A DNA stretch of 64,000 bases, from NCBI RefSeq assembly GCF_024810105.1, contig NZ_JANUDX010000010.1, positions 62,001 to 126,000 on the forward strand. The letters are read 5' to 3'. Position 1 is the first letter of the stretch; each line of letters opens with the position of its first letter. The stretch is from Stenotrophomonas sp. BIGb0135 (GTDB lineage Bacteria > Pseudomonadota > Gammaproteobacteria > Xanthomonadales > Xanthomonadaceae). Under the pieces are notes generated by a model. It saw only the letters and a program-made list of their open reading frames with translations. It did no database searches and had not been told where the DNA came from. Below are positions 51,694 through 62,673 of the stretch, one piece after another. The position numbers were made by a program, and so were the translations under genes.

Positions 51694-54405
51694 TCACCCG
51701 GTGTTCTGTACACCCTGCGAGACACCGTTGACGCACGCCACCAGCGCGCGCAGCACGTCGTCGTCTTCGCCGCCACTGGCCCGCCATCGCCGCAGCAGGT
51801 CCACCTGCAGCACGCTGATCGGATCGATGTAGGGGTTGCGCAGGCGGATCGACAGCGCCAGACGCTGGTCGTGCTGGAGCAGTTCGTCCTGCCAGGTAAG
51901 CGCGAGGATCACCTGGCCGGTAAGCGCCAGCTCGCGCTGGATCTGTGGGAAGAAGGTGGCATGCAGGCCGCCGGACAGCTGCGAGAACTGCTCGGCGATG
52001 GTCAGATCGCCCTTGGACAGCACCATCGCGATGTCGTCCAGGAAGGTGCTGAAGAACGGCCAGTCGCGCGCCATCTCCTTCAGGGTGTCCTCGTGGCCGG
52101 CCTCGATCGCCGCCTGCAGGCCGCTGCCCACGCCATACCAGCCGGGGATTACCGCGCGGGCCTGGCTCCAGGCGAACACCCACGGGATCGCGCGCAAGTT
52201 GGACAGCGCGGCATCCTCGCCGAGCCGCCGCGACGGGCGCGAGCCCAGCGTCATCCGCTCGATCACGTCGATCGGCGTGGCCAGCCGGAAGTACTGCATG
52301 AAGTCTTTCTGGCCGACGAAGGCGCGGTAGGCATCGGCGCTTCTCTCCGCGATCAGGTCCATCACCGGGCGCCACTGTTCCTCGCGCGGCTCCGGCGCGC
52401 GCGGGCGCAGGCTGGAGCGCAGCACCGCACCGGTGGACTGCTCCAGCGAGCGCAGCGCCAGCGCACGGATGCCGTACTTGCGATGGATCACTTCGCCCTG
52501 CTCGGTCACGCGCAGGCGGCCGTCGATACTGCCACGCGGCGAGGCATCCACGGCGTGCGTGGTCTTGCCGCCACCGCGGCTGATCGAGCCGCCACGGCCA
52601 TGGAAGAAGGTCAGGCGGATGTCGTTCTCGGCGGCCACCTCCAGCAGTTCCACTTGGGCACGCTGCAGGCCCCAGCGCGAGGCCGCGATACCGCCATCCT
52701 TGCCGCTGTCCGAATAGCCCAGCATCACCATCTGCACATCGCCGCGCGCGGCCAGGTGGGTGCGGTAGACCGGGTCGGCGAGCAGGTCGCGCAGGGTGGC
52801 GGTGCCGCGCTTGAGATCGTCCACGGTTTCAAACAACGGCGCGATATCCAGCGGCACCGCGCCAGCCTCGTCCACCAGCCCACCGCGACGTGCGAGCGCC
52901 AGCACCGCGAGCACGTCGCTGCGGTCATGCGCCATGGAGATGATGTAGCTGCCCAGTGCATCGGCACCGTGGCGATGGCGCGCGTCGGCCAACGCGGCGA
53001 ACACCGCATCCAGCCGCTTGCCGCCGTCTTCGGTGCTGGCCGGCAGGGCCTGCTCGCCGCTGGCGAACGGTGCCAGCCGTGCCGCCCGGGCCACCGCATC
53101 GGCGGCATCCCACGCGTCCTGCCCATCGAGCACGCTGGCCAGCGCGCGGCCGTGCACGCTGGACTCCTGGCGCACGTCCAGCCGCGCCAGGTGGAAGCCG
53201 AAGGTCCGCACCCGCCACAACAGGCGGCGCACCGCGAAGCCGCCGGCATGGTCGCCTTTGTTGGCGTGCAGGCTGTCCAGGATCAGTTCGATGTCCTGCT
53301 CGAGTTCCTCCGGCGCGGCATACGCCCCGTCGGCATCGTCGAGGGTGGCTTGCACGCGCGCGCGCATGCGGTCGTTGAGCAGGCGGTACGGCATGTCGGC
53401 ATGCCGCGGGCGCGATGTCACCTGCGGCAGCAGCTGTTCGTAGTGCGCCACGCGCGCCTGCAGCGCCTCGCTCACCGCGATCCGCTCGGTGGATTGGCTG
53501 AGCAGGCTGGCCAGCTGCAGCAGGTCCTTCTGGTAGCGGCCGAGCACCGCCTGGCGCTGGGCATCCAGGGTGATCCGGATGGTGCCGGCATCCACGTTCG
53601 GGTTGCCGTCCATGTCCCCGCCCACCCACGTGCCGAAGCGCAGCAGGCGTGGCAGCGGCAGGTCCTGCCCGTAGGTTTCCAGCAGGGCCTGCTGCAGCGA
53701 TTCGTACAGCACCGGAATCACCCGGTACAGCACCTGCACCAGGTAAAAGCCGACGTGCTCGCGTTCGTCGTCCACGGTGGGCCGCACCGGCGAGGAGTCG
53801 GTGGTCTGCCAGGACGCGGTGAGCGCCATGCGGAAGCGCGCCGCATCGGCGGCGGCCTCGCCCGGGGTGCGCTGGCCGTCGAGGTTGTCGACCAGGCTGG
53901 CCACCATCAACTGCTCTTTCTCCAGCAGCGCGCGGCGCACGGCTTCGGTCGGATGCGCGGTGAACACCGGCTCGATGTCGATGCGCGGCAGCCATTCGGC
54001 CAGCTCGGCCAGGGTCACGCCCTGCGCCTTGAGCTTGAGCAGCGCATCCTGCAACCCGTCCGGCTGCGGCGCGGCGGTGCCGGCGCGCTGGTAGTCACGA
54101 CGGCGGCGGATGCGATGCACGCGCTCGGCGATGTTGACCACCTGGAAGTAGGTGCTGAACGCACGCACCATCGCTTCGGCGCGCTCGGGCGGCAGGCCGG
54201 TGAGGGCATCGTTGAGATCGGACAGCGGTGCGTCGCTTTCGCGGCGGGCGATGGCGCGCGTGCGCACCTGTTCCACATCATCGAAGAACTGCGTGGACAC
54301 CTGCTCGGCGAGCAGGTCGCCGACCAGTGCGCCGAGTCGGCGTACGTCGTCGCGCAGGGGGATATCGGGAGTGGCAAAAACGATGCTGCTTCGGTACTCG
54401 TTCAT
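51694..54405 (-). CDS. ppc: Phosphoenolpyruvate carboxylase
   Basis: Carboxylates phosphoenolpyruvate to oxaloacetate, an anaplerotic step feeding the TCA cycle. The 903-residue protein is a full-length Ppc: [12 protein letters not shown] (here [12 protein letters not shown]), [39 protein letters not shown] with the glycine loop, and the invariant C-terminus QNTG. The start [14 protein letters not shown] at 54405 matches Xanthomonas Ppc; a GTG 11 codons earlier is open but less likely. The gene is flanked on both sides by palindromic repeats. Confidence 0.97.
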   Translation of the reverse strand: MNEYRSSIVFATPDIPLRDDVRRLGALVGDLLAEQVSTQFFDDVEQVRTRAIARRESDAPLSDLNDALTGLPPERAEAMVRAFSTYFQVVNIAERVHRIRRRRDYQRAGTAAPQPDGLQDALLKLKAQGVTLAELAEWLPRIDIEPVFTAHPTEAVRRALLEKEQLMVASLVDNLDGQRTPGEAAADAARFRMALTASWQTTDSSPVRPTVDDEREHVGFYLVQVLYRVIPVLYESLQQALLETYGQDLPLPRLLRFGTWVGGDMDGNPNVDAGTIRITLDAQRQAVLGRYQKDLLQLASLLSQSTERIAVSEALQARVAHYEQLLPQVTSRPRHADMPYRLLNDRMRARVQATLDDADGAYAAPEELEQDIELILDSLHANKGDHAGGFAVRRLLWRVRTFGFHLARLDVRQESSVHGRALASVLDGQDAWDAADAVARAARLAPFASGEQALPASTEDGGKRLDAVFAALADARHRHGADALGSYIISMAHDRSDVLAVLALARRGGLVDEAGAVPLDIAPLFETVDDLKRGTATLRDLLADPVYRTHLAARGDVQMVMLGYSDSGKDGGIAASRWGLQRAQVELLEVAAENDIRLTFFHGRGGSISRGGGKTTHAVDASPRGSIDGRLRVTEQGEVIHRKYGIRALALRSLEQSTGAVLRSSLRPRAPEPREEQWRPVMDLIAERSADAYRAFVGQKDFMQYFRLATPIDVIERMTLGSRPSRRLGEDAALSNLRAIPWVFAWSQARAVIPGWYGVGSGLQAAIEAGHEDTLKEMARDWPFFSTFLDDIAMVLSKGDLTIAEQFSQLSGGLHATFFPQIQRELALTGQVILALTWQDELLQHDQRLALSIRLRNPYIDPISVLQVDLLRRWRASGGEDDDVLRALVACVNGVSQGVQNTG

Positions 54406-54492
54406 CTGCGACGCACTGGCCTCGGGAACGGAATCCACCCAAGCCTACCCCACAACGAGGTCAATGCTGCGTCGCGCAACTAGTTACATCTG

Positions 54493-54597
54493 GTAGTGCC
54501 GGCCATTGGCCGGCCCCATGCGATGTCGTGCACCGCGAGGAGCCGGCCAACGGCCGGCACTCCTGGTCCTTTGCGGTACCGGCCAACGGCCGGTACC
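54493..54597. repeat. Three GTAG/GCCGGC-type palindromes upstream of ppc
   Basis: GTAGTGCCGGCCATTGGCCGGC starts at 54493, AGCCGGCCAACGGCCGGCACTCC follows from 54541, and GGTACCGGCCAACGGCCGGTACC is at 54575-54597. The first two form an inverted doublet. They fill the gap between the peptidase stop and ppc, so the ppc promoter must lie in the remaining bases close to the ppc start. Confidence 0.75.
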
Positions 54598-54604
54598 TGC
54601 CGCC

Positions 54605-57130
54605 TCAGCGCTGCGTCTTGATCGGCTTGCCCGGACCGACCGTCTGTTCCAGCCAGCGCTCGCTTTCGGCCAGCATGGTCATGATCGACTCGCGCGCGCG
54701 GTAGGCGTGCGATTCGTTGGGCAGCATCACCAGCCGCGCGGTGCCGCCCAAGCCCTTGACCGCTGCGAACATGCGCTCGCTCTGGATGGGGAAGGTGCCG
54801 GAGTTGTTGTCGTCCACGCCGTGGATGAAGAGGATCGGGTCCTTGATCTTGTCGGCGTAGTTGAACGGCGCCATCTTCTGGTACACGTCCTGCGCCTGCC
54901 AGTAGTTGCGCTCCTCGGCCTGGAAACCGAACGGGGTGAGCGTGCGGTTGTAGGCGCCGCTGCGCGCGATGCCGGCCTTGAACAGGCGGGTGTGCGCGAG
55001 CAGGTTGGCGGTCATGAACGCGCCGTAGGAATGGCCACCGATCGCGATGTGCTCGCGGTCGGTCACCCCGCGCCGGACCACCTCGTCCACGGCCGCCTCG
55101 GCGTTGGCGATCAACTGCGGCAGGTAGGTGTCGTTGGGTTCCTTGTCGCCCTCACCGATGATCGGCATCGACGGGCTCACCAGCACCGCATAGCCCTTGG
55201 CCAGGAATGCCTGCGGGCCCCAGTAGCTGATCGCGTTGAAGCGATACGGCGAATCGGTGACCTGGCTGGCGGCGGCGGCGGTCTTGAACTCCCCCGGGTA
55301 GGCCCACATCAGCAGCGGCAGCGGGCCATCCTTCTTCGCGGTGTAGCCCGGCGGCAGCATCAGCGTGGCGGTCAGGTCCACCCCGTCGTTGCGCTTGTAG
55401 CGGATCTGCTCCTTGCTCACCCCACGCAGCTGCGGCAGCGGGTGCGCGAAGTGGGTCAGCGCGCGCGGCGCGGCGGTGGGGTCTGCCAGCGACTGCACGT
55501 ACACGTTGGAGGGTTCTTCCGGCGATTCGCGGGTGAGCAGCAGCGAGGTGCCCTCCTGGTCGAGCAGGGCGATGGGCGCCGAATAGGTCGGTGCCTGCGA
55601 GTGGAACAGGCGCGTGGTCTGCTTGCTGGCCAGGTCGAGGCGGTCGACGAACGGACGGTCGCCTTCCGGCGATGCGCCCTGGCCGTAGAGGAAGATGCTG
55701 CGACCATCGGCGCTGATCTGCAGGCGCGAGCGCCCGTTGACGTCGCGCACCAGCGCCGGCCGGCCCGGATCGTTGTAGCGGTCCTGCGAGGAGCGCGAGG
55801 ACAGCAGCTCCGGCGCCTGCCCGGGCTGGTCCGGGGCGATGCGCCACTGCTTGACCTCGCGGCTCTTCCACCACGATTCGTTGAGCAGGGCCAGGTCGCC
55901 CCGCCCCCACTGGATGCCGGCGTAACGGCTGCCGAGCTGGGCCAGGGTGATCGGCGGGGTCTCGAACGGCGCCGCCTGGGTCAGCACCGCGTCGCGCACC
56001 TTGGCCTCGCGGTTGGGGTCGCCACCATCCTGGGCTTCGGCCCAGACCAGCGTGGCCGGGGCATCGGCGCGCCAGCTGATGTTGCGCACGCCGGTCGGCA
56101 CGGCGTCGTTGCCGGTCGGCAGGCCTTCCACCAGCGGCAGGTTGCTCACCGTGTGCACCAGCGAACCGTCGGCGGCGGACAGCACCTCGATGCGCCGTGC
56201 GAAGTCATCGACCGGGACCAGGTAGGAGTACGGGCGCAGCACGCGCTCGCTGAGCAGGTAGCGGCCGTCCGGTGAGACGCTCGTGTCCAGGTAGACGCCG
56301 CTGCCGGATAGCGGCGTGGTCACGCCATTGAGGGTGATCCGCGCCGGCTGCGCGCTGGCGTAGTAATCGAACTGGCGGGCATCAGCCTCGTTCCTGAGCA
56401 GGTCCTGGTAGGTGCGGATCGAGCGCACCCCGGCATCGGCCTCGGTCTGCTGGATCGCCGGGCCGGCGGGAATGCCGCCCGCGGCCGGTGCCGGGCCCTG
56501 GCCCTTGAGCTGCTGCATCACCAGCAGGCCGCGGCTGTCGGGCAGCCAGCTGTAGCCGTCGCCGAGCACGGTGTTCAGGTCGGCGAGCAGGCGCCGCGCC
56601 GAACCGGCGGCGACATCGACGATCCACAGTTCATTGGCGCCGGTGGCCGCGTGCACCTGGTTGAAGGCCAGGTACTGCTGGTCCGGCGACCAGGCCAGGC
56701 TGGCGATCGACAGCGGCTGCGGCAGGCCGGTGATCTGGCGCTCCTTGCCGTCGGCCACGGTGGTCAGCCAGAGCTTGTTGCCAAAGCTGAAACGGCTGGC
56801 CGAATGGGTGGCCGGGTTGATGCGCAGGCCGGCCAGTTTCAGTTCCGGCTGCGCGACCTCGGCAATCGACGGCAATGCCGGTGTCTGCAGCAGCGCGGCC
56901 ACGTCGCGGCGCGGGGACAGGTGCAGGGTGGGCGCGCGCGGCGCGTCGACCACGGCCTGCAGGGCCGCCGACGGCAGCTCATAGCCCTGCGCGCCCCTGG
57001 CGGCAGCCACCTGCGGGGCGGCGGTCTGGGCGGCCGGTGCGGCCAGCCCAAGTGGGGCCACGGCCAGCAGTGCCATGCCCACGATCAGGCTCCCCCAGCG
57101 CGCCCGGCGCCGACGATCAGTGCGAGTCAT
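54605..57130 (-). CDS. Secreted S9-family prolyl oligopeptidase-like serine peptidase
   Basis: An 841-residue exported peptidase. A long signal region (MTRTDRRRRARWGSLIVGMALLAV to about LAAP) precedes a beta-propeller domain and a C-terminal alpha/beta-hydrolase domain. The catalytic triad is visible as Ser in IGGHSYGAFMT, Asp in FIHGVDDNNSGT and His in PNESHAYRAR. The overall type is like the plant-glutamyl-endopeptidase/dipeptidyl peptidase branch of S9. The start 57130 follows GGGATGGAAG; ATG 57142 is an alternative. It probably degrades peptides in the periplasm. Confidence 0.88.
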   Translation of the reverse strand: MTRTDRRRRARWGSLIVGMALLAVAPLGLAAPAAQTAAPQVAAARGAQGYELPSAALQAVVDAPRAPTLHLSPRRDVAALLQTPALPSIAEVAQPELKLAGLRINPATHSASRFSFGNKLWLTTVADGKERQITGLPQPLSIASLAWSPDQQYLAFNQVHAATGANELWIVDVAAGSARRLLADLNTVLGDGYSWLPDSRGLLVMQQLKGQGPAPAAGGIPAGPAIQQTEADAGVRSIRTYQDLLRNEADARQFDYYASAQPARITLNGVTTPLSGSGVYLDTSVSPDGRYLLSERVLRPYSYLVPVDDFARRIEVLSAADGSLVHTVSNLPLVEGLPTGNDAVPTGVRNISWRADAPATLVWAEAQDGGDPNREAKVRDAVLTQAAPFETPPITLAQLGSRYAGIQWGRGDLALLNESWWKSREVKQWRIAPDQPGQAPELLSSRSSQDRYNDPGRPALVRDVNGRSRLQISADGRSIFLYGQGASPEGDRPFVDRLDLASKQTTRLFHSQAPTYSAPIALLDQEGTSLLLTRESPEEPSNVYVQSLADPTAAPRALTHFAHPLPQLRGVSKEQIRYKRNDGVDLTATLMLPPGYTAKKDGPLPLLMWAYPGEFKTAAAASQVTDSPYRFNAISYWGPQAFLAKGYAVLVSPSMPIIGEGDKEPNDTYLPQLIANAEAAVDEVVRRGVTDREHIAIGGHSYGAFMTANLLAHTRLFKAGIARSGAYNRTLTPFGFQAEERNYWQAQDVYQKMAPFNYADKIKDPILFIHGVDDNNSGTFPIQSERMFAAVKGLGGTARLVMLPNESHAYRARESIMTMLAESERWLEQTVGPGKPIKTQR

Positions 57131-57240
57131 CTTCCATCCCATGTTGATGCAAACCTTGGACCTTAACAGCCGCAGCCCGCCCGCCCCCCTGCCGTTGGTT
57201 GGGGGCGGTGCCGGATTCATGCCAGTGCAGCGCGCCGGGA

Positions 57241-57246
57241 TATAAT
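57241..57246 (+). promoter_or_regulatory. Consensus -10 box of ahcY
   Basis: TATAAT about 9 bases before the SAH riboswitch, so the transcript would begin just before the aptamer. The -35 region (TTCATG at 57216-57221, 19-base spacing) is weak. Confidence 0.6.
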
Positions 57247-57254
57247 GGGCGACC

Positions 57255-57337
57255 CTCCACCGAGGGGCGCTGCGACCGTTGTGGACCCTGTCCGCGCGGC
57301 CAGGCTCGGTGGCCAGGATCGTTCCAACGGCGCCCGG
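57255..57337 (+). ncRNA. S-adenosylhomocysteine (SAH) riboswitch
   Basis: The sequence matches the SAH riboswitch core: CCACCGAG (57257-57264) pairs perfectly with CTCGGTGG (57305-57312) as P1. The conserved GCGCTGC follows (57268-57274), CCAGGCTCGG closes the core, and the 3' AACGG is followed by GCGCCC (57330-57335), which pairs with GGGCGC (57265-57270) as the P4 pseudoknot. The P2 extension holds GTGGAC-CCT-GTCCGC. It precedes ahcY, the known target in proteobacteria, and turns expression on when SAH accumulates. Confidence 0.93.
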
Positions 57338-57422
57338 CGATTGCGAGTCTTGCTGTCATGCAGGTGTCCGATGACCGACATCGCGCTTGACGAGCATGGC
57401 GCGTCACTACCGGAGCTTTCCA

Positions 57423-58868
<1,446 letters not shown>

Positions 58869-58900
58869 TCGGCGTGCCGATCCTGGTGCGTTGAACACAG

Positions 58901-58929
58901 ACGGGCGCCGGAAGGCGCCCGTTTTTTTT
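58901..58929 (+). terminator. Intrinsic terminator of ahcY
   Basis: ACGGGCGCC/GGCGCCCGT stem with a short GGAA-type loop, then a T8 run at 58922-58929. It sits 32 bases after the ahcY stop. Confidence 0.93.
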
Positions 58930-58944
58930 GTGCCGGAATGCCCT

Positions 58945-59772
58945 TCAGTCCTGGCCGAAACACCTGCGGTCGTCGTTCAGGACGGCCTGGCACTGCGCGG
59001 CGAAGTCCGCTTGCCAGCGCGACAGCGCGAACCCTTCCCGTTCCTGGAACGACACCGTTTCGCCCGCAAGCACGTAGCAGCGGTTCTGCGACAGTCGCAG
59101 CGCGGTCAGCGCGTCACCGGCCGCCCAGCAGTCATCGATGCAGGCCTGCATCAGCGCGTAATCCGGATTGGTCTTTGCGCCGCCGAAGGCGAAGCCCATC
59201 CGCTGCACCAGGGCGATCACCGGGTCCATGCTGGCCGGGGCAGCGCGCAGGATGCGCAGCACCCCGGGCTCGGGAATGCCAAACGCCCAGTTGGCCAGCA
59301 CGGCCGAGCGTGCCGCATCGATCGCCGCGTCACGCTGCCCCTGCCGCAGGTACTGGCTTGCCAGCAGCGTCCAGCCCGGCTGAAGCTCCGGGAACGCCGT
59401 GCATGCTGCGCGCAGCCGATCAATGGCCTGCTCGACCTGCCCTGCCAGCACGTGCGCACGCGCCTGCTCCAACTGCAGGGTCGGTGAACCGGGATCCTCG
59501 ACCTCACGCTCGCCATAGTCGCCACCGTTCACGTCCAGCCAGCGCGAGAACACCTGCACCGAAGAATGGCGCAGTTCCATGCGCCCTTCGTCATGGAACA
59601 TCTCGCACACGAACGGCGCGTCCGCCTCACGCCCCAACGGCCAATACAGCCCGAAACAATCGCCATTGCCGAGCGCGCCTTCCGCGATCGATACGAACCC
59701 CTGGGGAGGATACGGTCCGCGCGCCACATCACGGTCGAAGCTGAGCGCGTTGCAGTGACCAGAGAGGCGCAT
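58945..59772 (-). CDS. Hypothetical protein with SMI1-like N-terminus and TPR-like repeats
   Basis: A 275-residue cytoplasmic protein. The N-terminal half has a strand-rich region with GFVSIAEGALGNGDCFGLYWPLGRE and FVCEMFHDEGRMELRHSSVQVFSRWL, reminiscent of SMI1/KNR4 (SUKH) domains. The middle (LEQARAHVLAGQVEQAIDRLRAAC and LLASQYLRQGQRDAAIDAARSAV) looks like two tetratricopeptide repeats. The ATG at 59772 has GGAAAG upstream, and a GATAAT -10 lies at about 59800-59805 on the minus strand. The family is not certain and the function is unknown. Confidence 0.65.
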   Translation of the reverse strand: MRLSGHCNALSFDRDVARGPYPPQGFVSIAEGALGNGDCFGLYWPLGREADAPFVCEMFHDEGRMELRHSSVQVFSRWLDVNGGDYGEREVEDPGSPTLQLEQARAHVLAGQVEQAIDRLRAACTAFPELQPGWTLLASQYLRQGQRDAAIDAARSAVLANWAFGIPEPGVLRILRAAPASMDPVIALVQRMGFAFGGAKTNPDYALMQACIDDCWAAGDALTALRLSQNRCYVLAGETVSFQEREGFALSRWQADFAAQCQAVLNDDRRCFGQD

Positions 59773-59852
59773 GGGATCTTTCCAGACGGGACTGTCCCCA
59801 TTATCGCCGCGATCGCAGTCGCCTCGGTCAAGGCAGCCGGTCCGCACCGCGT

Positions 59853-59867
59853 TACGATGCACCCATG
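59853..59867 (+). promoter_or_regulatory. Leaderless-type promoter of ybaK
   Basis: TACGAT at 59853-59858, six bases, then the ATG at 59865. No ribosome-binding site is present. Confidence 0.55.
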
Positions 59868-60338
59868 ACACCGGCCATCAACCTGCTCAAGAAGCACGGC
59901 ATCGTCCACAGCGTGCTGTCCTACCCACACGATCCCGATGCCGACTCCTACGGCGGCGAGGCGGTGCAGCAGCTCGGGCTGGACCCGGCGCAGGTGTTCA
60001 AGACGCTGCTGGCCAGCACGGAGAAGCACGAACTGCTGGTGGCGATCGTGCCGGTCAGCGGCACGCTCGACCTGAAGGCGCTGGCCGAGGCGGCCGGCTG
60101 CAGGAAGTGCGAGATGGCCCCGCTGGAACAGGCACAGCGCGCCACCGGCTACCTGGTCGGCGGGATCAGCCCGCTGGCACAGAAGAAAAAGCATCGCACC
60201 TTCCTCGATGCCAGCGCGCAGGCGCTGGCCACGCTGCATGTCAGCGCCGGCCGGCGCGGGCTGGAGGTGGCGGTGGCACCGGCCGACCTGCTGCGCCTTA
60301 CCGATGGCCGCTATGCCGCCATCGGCAGGGCCCGCTGA
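59865..60338 (+). CDS. ybaK: Cys-tRNA(Pro)/Cys-tRNA(Cys) deacylase YbaK
   Basis: A 157-residue trans-editing enzyme that hydrolyses Cys mischarged on tRNA-Pro. The YbaK/EbsC fold is seen in the opening TPAINLLKKHGIVHSVLSYPHDP, the central VFKTLLASTEKHELLVAIVPVSGTLDLKALA with the catalytic lysine, and GYLVGGISPLAQKKKHRTFLD. Its stop overlaps the next gene by one base. The ATG lies 6 bases after a -10 box. Confidence 0.93.
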   Translation: MTPAINLLKKHGIVHSVLSYPHDPDADSYGGEAVQQLGLDPAQVFKTLLASTEKHELLVAIVPVSGTLDLKALAEAAGCRKCEMAPLEQAQRATGYLVGGISPLAQKKKHRTFLDASAQALATLHVSAGRRGLEVAVAPADLLRLTDGRYAAIGRAR

Positions 60339-60853
60339 TGCGCTGGCCCTTCTCCCGGGAGCCGGCCGCCCCCACCGAAGGACCCGGCGCGCAGCACCTG
60401 CAGGCGCTGTTGTCGTCGGACCCCGACCGCATCTACCGCGCGGCCTGCGCCATCGCCCAACTGCGCGATCCGGCCGAGCTGGACGCGCTTGCGCCGTGGG
60501 TCGAACGGATCGAGCGCGCCACCGCGCACATCGCGCTGCGCGGCGCCTTGTTCGCCAACGACCATCACCTGCAGTTCGCCTTGCGACGGCTGCGCTTCTG
60601 GCGGGATCGGGCCGGCTGCCTGTGCGCCCTGTACCCGCATTACCCGTTCTTCGATCCGCGTCGCGAGGCCGCCCGTGGGCACGTGGTCATCGATGCGGTG
60701 GGTGAAGCCGAGGGTGGCTGGGGCGAGGCGCATTCGGTCACCTGCGTGGACTGCGCGGCGCACTGGCTGGCCACCGACCGCGAGTACCACTACCCCTGGT
60801 GGGAGTGGACCCGGACCCTTCCCACCGTTGACGGACCCCCATCGCATGCATGA
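60338..60853 (+). CDS. Hypothetical HEAT-like cytoplasmic protein
   Basis: A 171-residue soluble protein coupled to ybaK (TGATG at 60336-60340). Helical segments in the first 90 residues (ALLSSDPDRIYRAACAIAQLRDPAELDALAPWV) look like HEAT-type repeats. The second half has CLCALYPHYPFFDP and VTCVDCAAHWLATDREYHYPWWEW, rich in Cys, His, Tyr and Trp, with a CxxC pair that could bind metal. I do not recognise the family. Its stop overlaps the next start. Confidence 0.6.
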   Translation: MRWPFSREPAAPTEGPGAQHLQALLSSDPDRIYRAACAIAQLRDPAELDALAPWVERIERATAHIALRGALFANDHHLQFALRRLRFWRDRAGCLCALYPHYPFFDPRREAARGHVVIDAVGEAEGGWGEAHSVTCVDCAAHWLATDREYHYPWWEWTRTLPTVDGPPSHA

Positions 60854-61223
60854 CTTCATCGCTGCCGTCGTCCATGTCGGCGCGGACGACGGCGTGCTGA
60901 TGGCCGGCCTGGCCAACCACGCACACGACACCCGCCGCTACCTGCTGCTGCAGAAGGCCGAGCATCCCGACGCGCAGGACATCGCCCTGGGCCACGACGG
61001 CGTGCATGTCTGCCTGCATGCGCAGGCACGCGCGGCCTACGGCGGCATCCACGCGGCGCAGCTCTCGGCCGACGCCCTGGCGCTGCACCTGGACGCCATC
61101 ACCACCGATGCGCTGGGCCTGGCGGCGTCGCCGCTGCGCATTGCGCTGGCGGCCCCGCCGGAGGACGTGGCCGCATTCGCCGCGATGCTCCGGCGCATGG
61201 GCATCCCGGTGGATGCGTCATAG
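60846..61223 (+). CDS. Hypothetical protein, possibly Imm10-like
   Basis: A 125-residue protein with alternating strands and helices: HVGADDGVLMAGLANHAHDTRRYLLLQKAE, then GVHVCLHAQARAAYGGIHAAQLSADALALHL. This arrangement recalls Imm10-type immunity proteins, but I could not confirm it from sequence alone. It overlaps the 3' end of the preceding gene by 8 bases, so the ybaK-unknown-unknown trio is probably one operon. If an immunity protein, no toxin gene is nearby in the window. Confidence 0.5.
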   Translation: MHDFIAAVVHVGADDGVLMAGLANHAHDTRRYLLLQKAEHPDAQDIALGHDGVHVCLHAQARAAYGGIHAAQLSADALALHLDAITTDALGLAASPLRIALAAPPEDVAAFAAMLRRMGIPVDAS

Positions 61224-61227
61224 ACCT

Positions 61228-61294
61228 GTAGCGCCGCGCCATGCGTGGCTGCGTTTCGCCCCGGTCCGCGTGCAGCCCCATGGGGTGTCGCTAC
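61228..61294. repeat. GTAG-bounded inverted repeat
   Basis: GTAGCGCCGCGCCATGCGTGGCTGC at 61228 and the inverted GCAGCCCCATGGGGTGTCGCTAC ending at 61294 form a divergent REP/SMAG-like doublet in the gap between two convergent genes. Confidence 0.6.
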
Positions 61295-61322
61295 GGGGGC
61301 CGCGTGCAGCGGGCCGGGGCGC

Positions 61323-61880
61323 TCAGGGGCGCCAGTTGGCGTTGCTCTCCCAGAACGCCACGGCGCGCTGGTAGGCATCGCGGTCCAGCGGCACCCCGGA
61401 ACCGCCCTCGTCCACCCCCAGCGCGTTGCGCATCATGGTGATCGGGGCCATCGGCACTTCCTCCGGCTCGGCGGTGTAGATGCAGCCGACGATGCCCCAG
61501 TCGGCGTCGATCGGCGAGCCCTCCAGCGCCAGTTGCGCGGCGCTGTACAGGATCACCACCAGGTAGTTGGCGCGCGGCGACTCGACGCCCTCGAACCAGC
61601 GCACCAGCACCGGCAGCTCGTTGCGGTTGCGCGCCTCGTAGCCGGTGTGCAACTGGTGGCGGTTGGCGTCGGTGATGGGCACGGTGAGGCAGCGCGTGCT
61701 GGTCCAGTTCTCGTAGACGAACAGCTTGCAGAACGGCGCGTAGCCATCGAGCACCTTCAATGGTGCATGCGTGTTGAGGTACGCCTGGAACTGCTCGGCG
61801 GTGCAGTCCTGGACGGTGTTGCCGCGCGGGGTACGCGGGAACAGGCGGGGACGGGCGAATTCGGTGAGGACGATGGACAT
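61323..61880 (-). CDS. DUF3228 family protein
   Basis: A 185-residue cytoplasmic protein matching the general pattern of DUF3228: TEFARPRLFPRTPRGNTVQDCTAEQFQAYLN, then CKLFVYENWTSTRCLTVPITDANRHQLHTGYEARNRNELPVLVRWF and PIDADWGIVGCIYTAEPEEVPMAPITMMRNALG. The family has no known function. ATG 61880 is used because the frame upstream is arginine-rich with no family support. It is followed by GTAG-type repeats and convergent with the ybaK group. Confidence 0.7.
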   Translation of the reverse strand: MSIVLTEFARPRLFPRTPRGNTVQDCTAEQFQAYLNTHAPLKVLDGYAPFCKLFVYENWTSTRCLTVPITDANRHQLHTGYEARNRNELPVLVRWFEGVESPRANYLVVILYSAAQLALEGSPIDADWGIVGCIYTAEPEEVPMAPITMMRNALGVDEGGSGVPLDRDAYQRAVAFWESNANWRP

Positions 61881-61932
61881 GGGCACGGGCAGGCGGCGGA
61901 GATCGTGCACAGGGTAACGCGTGCGGCGCGCC

Positions 61933-62673
61933 CTACAGCGCCAGCCGCTCACGCAGCTCGCGCGCCTGGCGCCGCGAGACCTCGACCTGGCTGCCGTCAT
62001 CCAGGGTCAGGTCGTAGCCATCACCGAGGGACGGTTTGATCGCACGCACGCGGCGCAGATTGACCAGGGTGTTGCGGTTGGCGCGGAAGAACAGCGCCGG
62101 CGACAGCCGGGACTCCAGCGTGCTGAGGCTGCGCGCCAGCACGGCGTTCTGGTCGCGGAACCACAGCCGTGCGTAGTTGCCGTCGACCACGACCTTGCGG
62201 ATCTCGCCGAGCGCCACGAACCAGCACCGTTCGCCATCGCGCAGGAACACCTGGTCGTCAGCGCCCAGCGAATCGCGAGCGCTGTTCGTCGCAGGGGAGA
62301 CGGCCGGTGCCGCGAGGCGCTCCCGGCCACGCTCCAATGCCGCCTGCAGGCGGCCCGCCTCCACCGGCTTGACCAGGTAGTCGAGTGCGTTGGCGTCGAA
62401 AGCGCGCACCGCGTACTGGTCGTAGGCGGTGACGAACACCACCATCGGCACCGTCTCCAGGCCGTCGAGCACATCGAAGCCTTCGCCCGAGGGCATCTGC
62501 ACATCCAGCAGCACCAGATCGGGCCGCTCGCGCAGGATCGCTTCGCGTGCAGCGGGCACATCGTCCGCCTCGCCCACGCATTCCACCCAGGGGATCGCCG
62601 CCAGCAGGGTGCGCAGTTCGCGGCGCGCCAGCCGCGCGTCATCCACGATCAGCACGCGCAGTGACGCACTCAT
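61933..62673 (-). CDS. LytTR-family response regulator
   Basis: A 246-residue regulator with a CheY-like receiver domain (VLIVDDARLARREL, LVLLDVQMPSGEG with the phospho-acceptor Asp, FVTAYDQYAVRAFDANALDYLVKPV) and a C-terminal LytTR DNA-binding domain (VVVDGNYARLWFRDQ, FFRANRNTLVNLRRVRAIKP). It is coupled to the upstream kinase gene by an ATGA overlap (62670-62673), a typical LytS/LytR-type pair. Targets are not known. Confidence 0.93.
   Translation of the reverse strand: MSASLRVLIVDDARLARRELRTLLAAIPWVECVGEADDVPAAREAILRERPDLVLLDVQMPSGEGFDVLDGLETVPMVVFVTAYDQYAVRAFDANALDYLVKPVEAGRLQAALERGRERLAAPAVSPATNSARDSLGADDQVFLRDGERCWFVALGEIRKVVVDGNYARLWFRDQNAVLARSLSTLESRLSPALFFRANRNTLVNLRRVRAIKPSLGDGYDLTLDDGSQVEVSRRQARELRERLAL

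Noticed and set aside
57387-57422. Earlier ahcY start at 57387
   Set aside because: The start at 57423 has a good ribosome-binding site and the family N-terminus; the extra 12 residues do not resemble AhcY.
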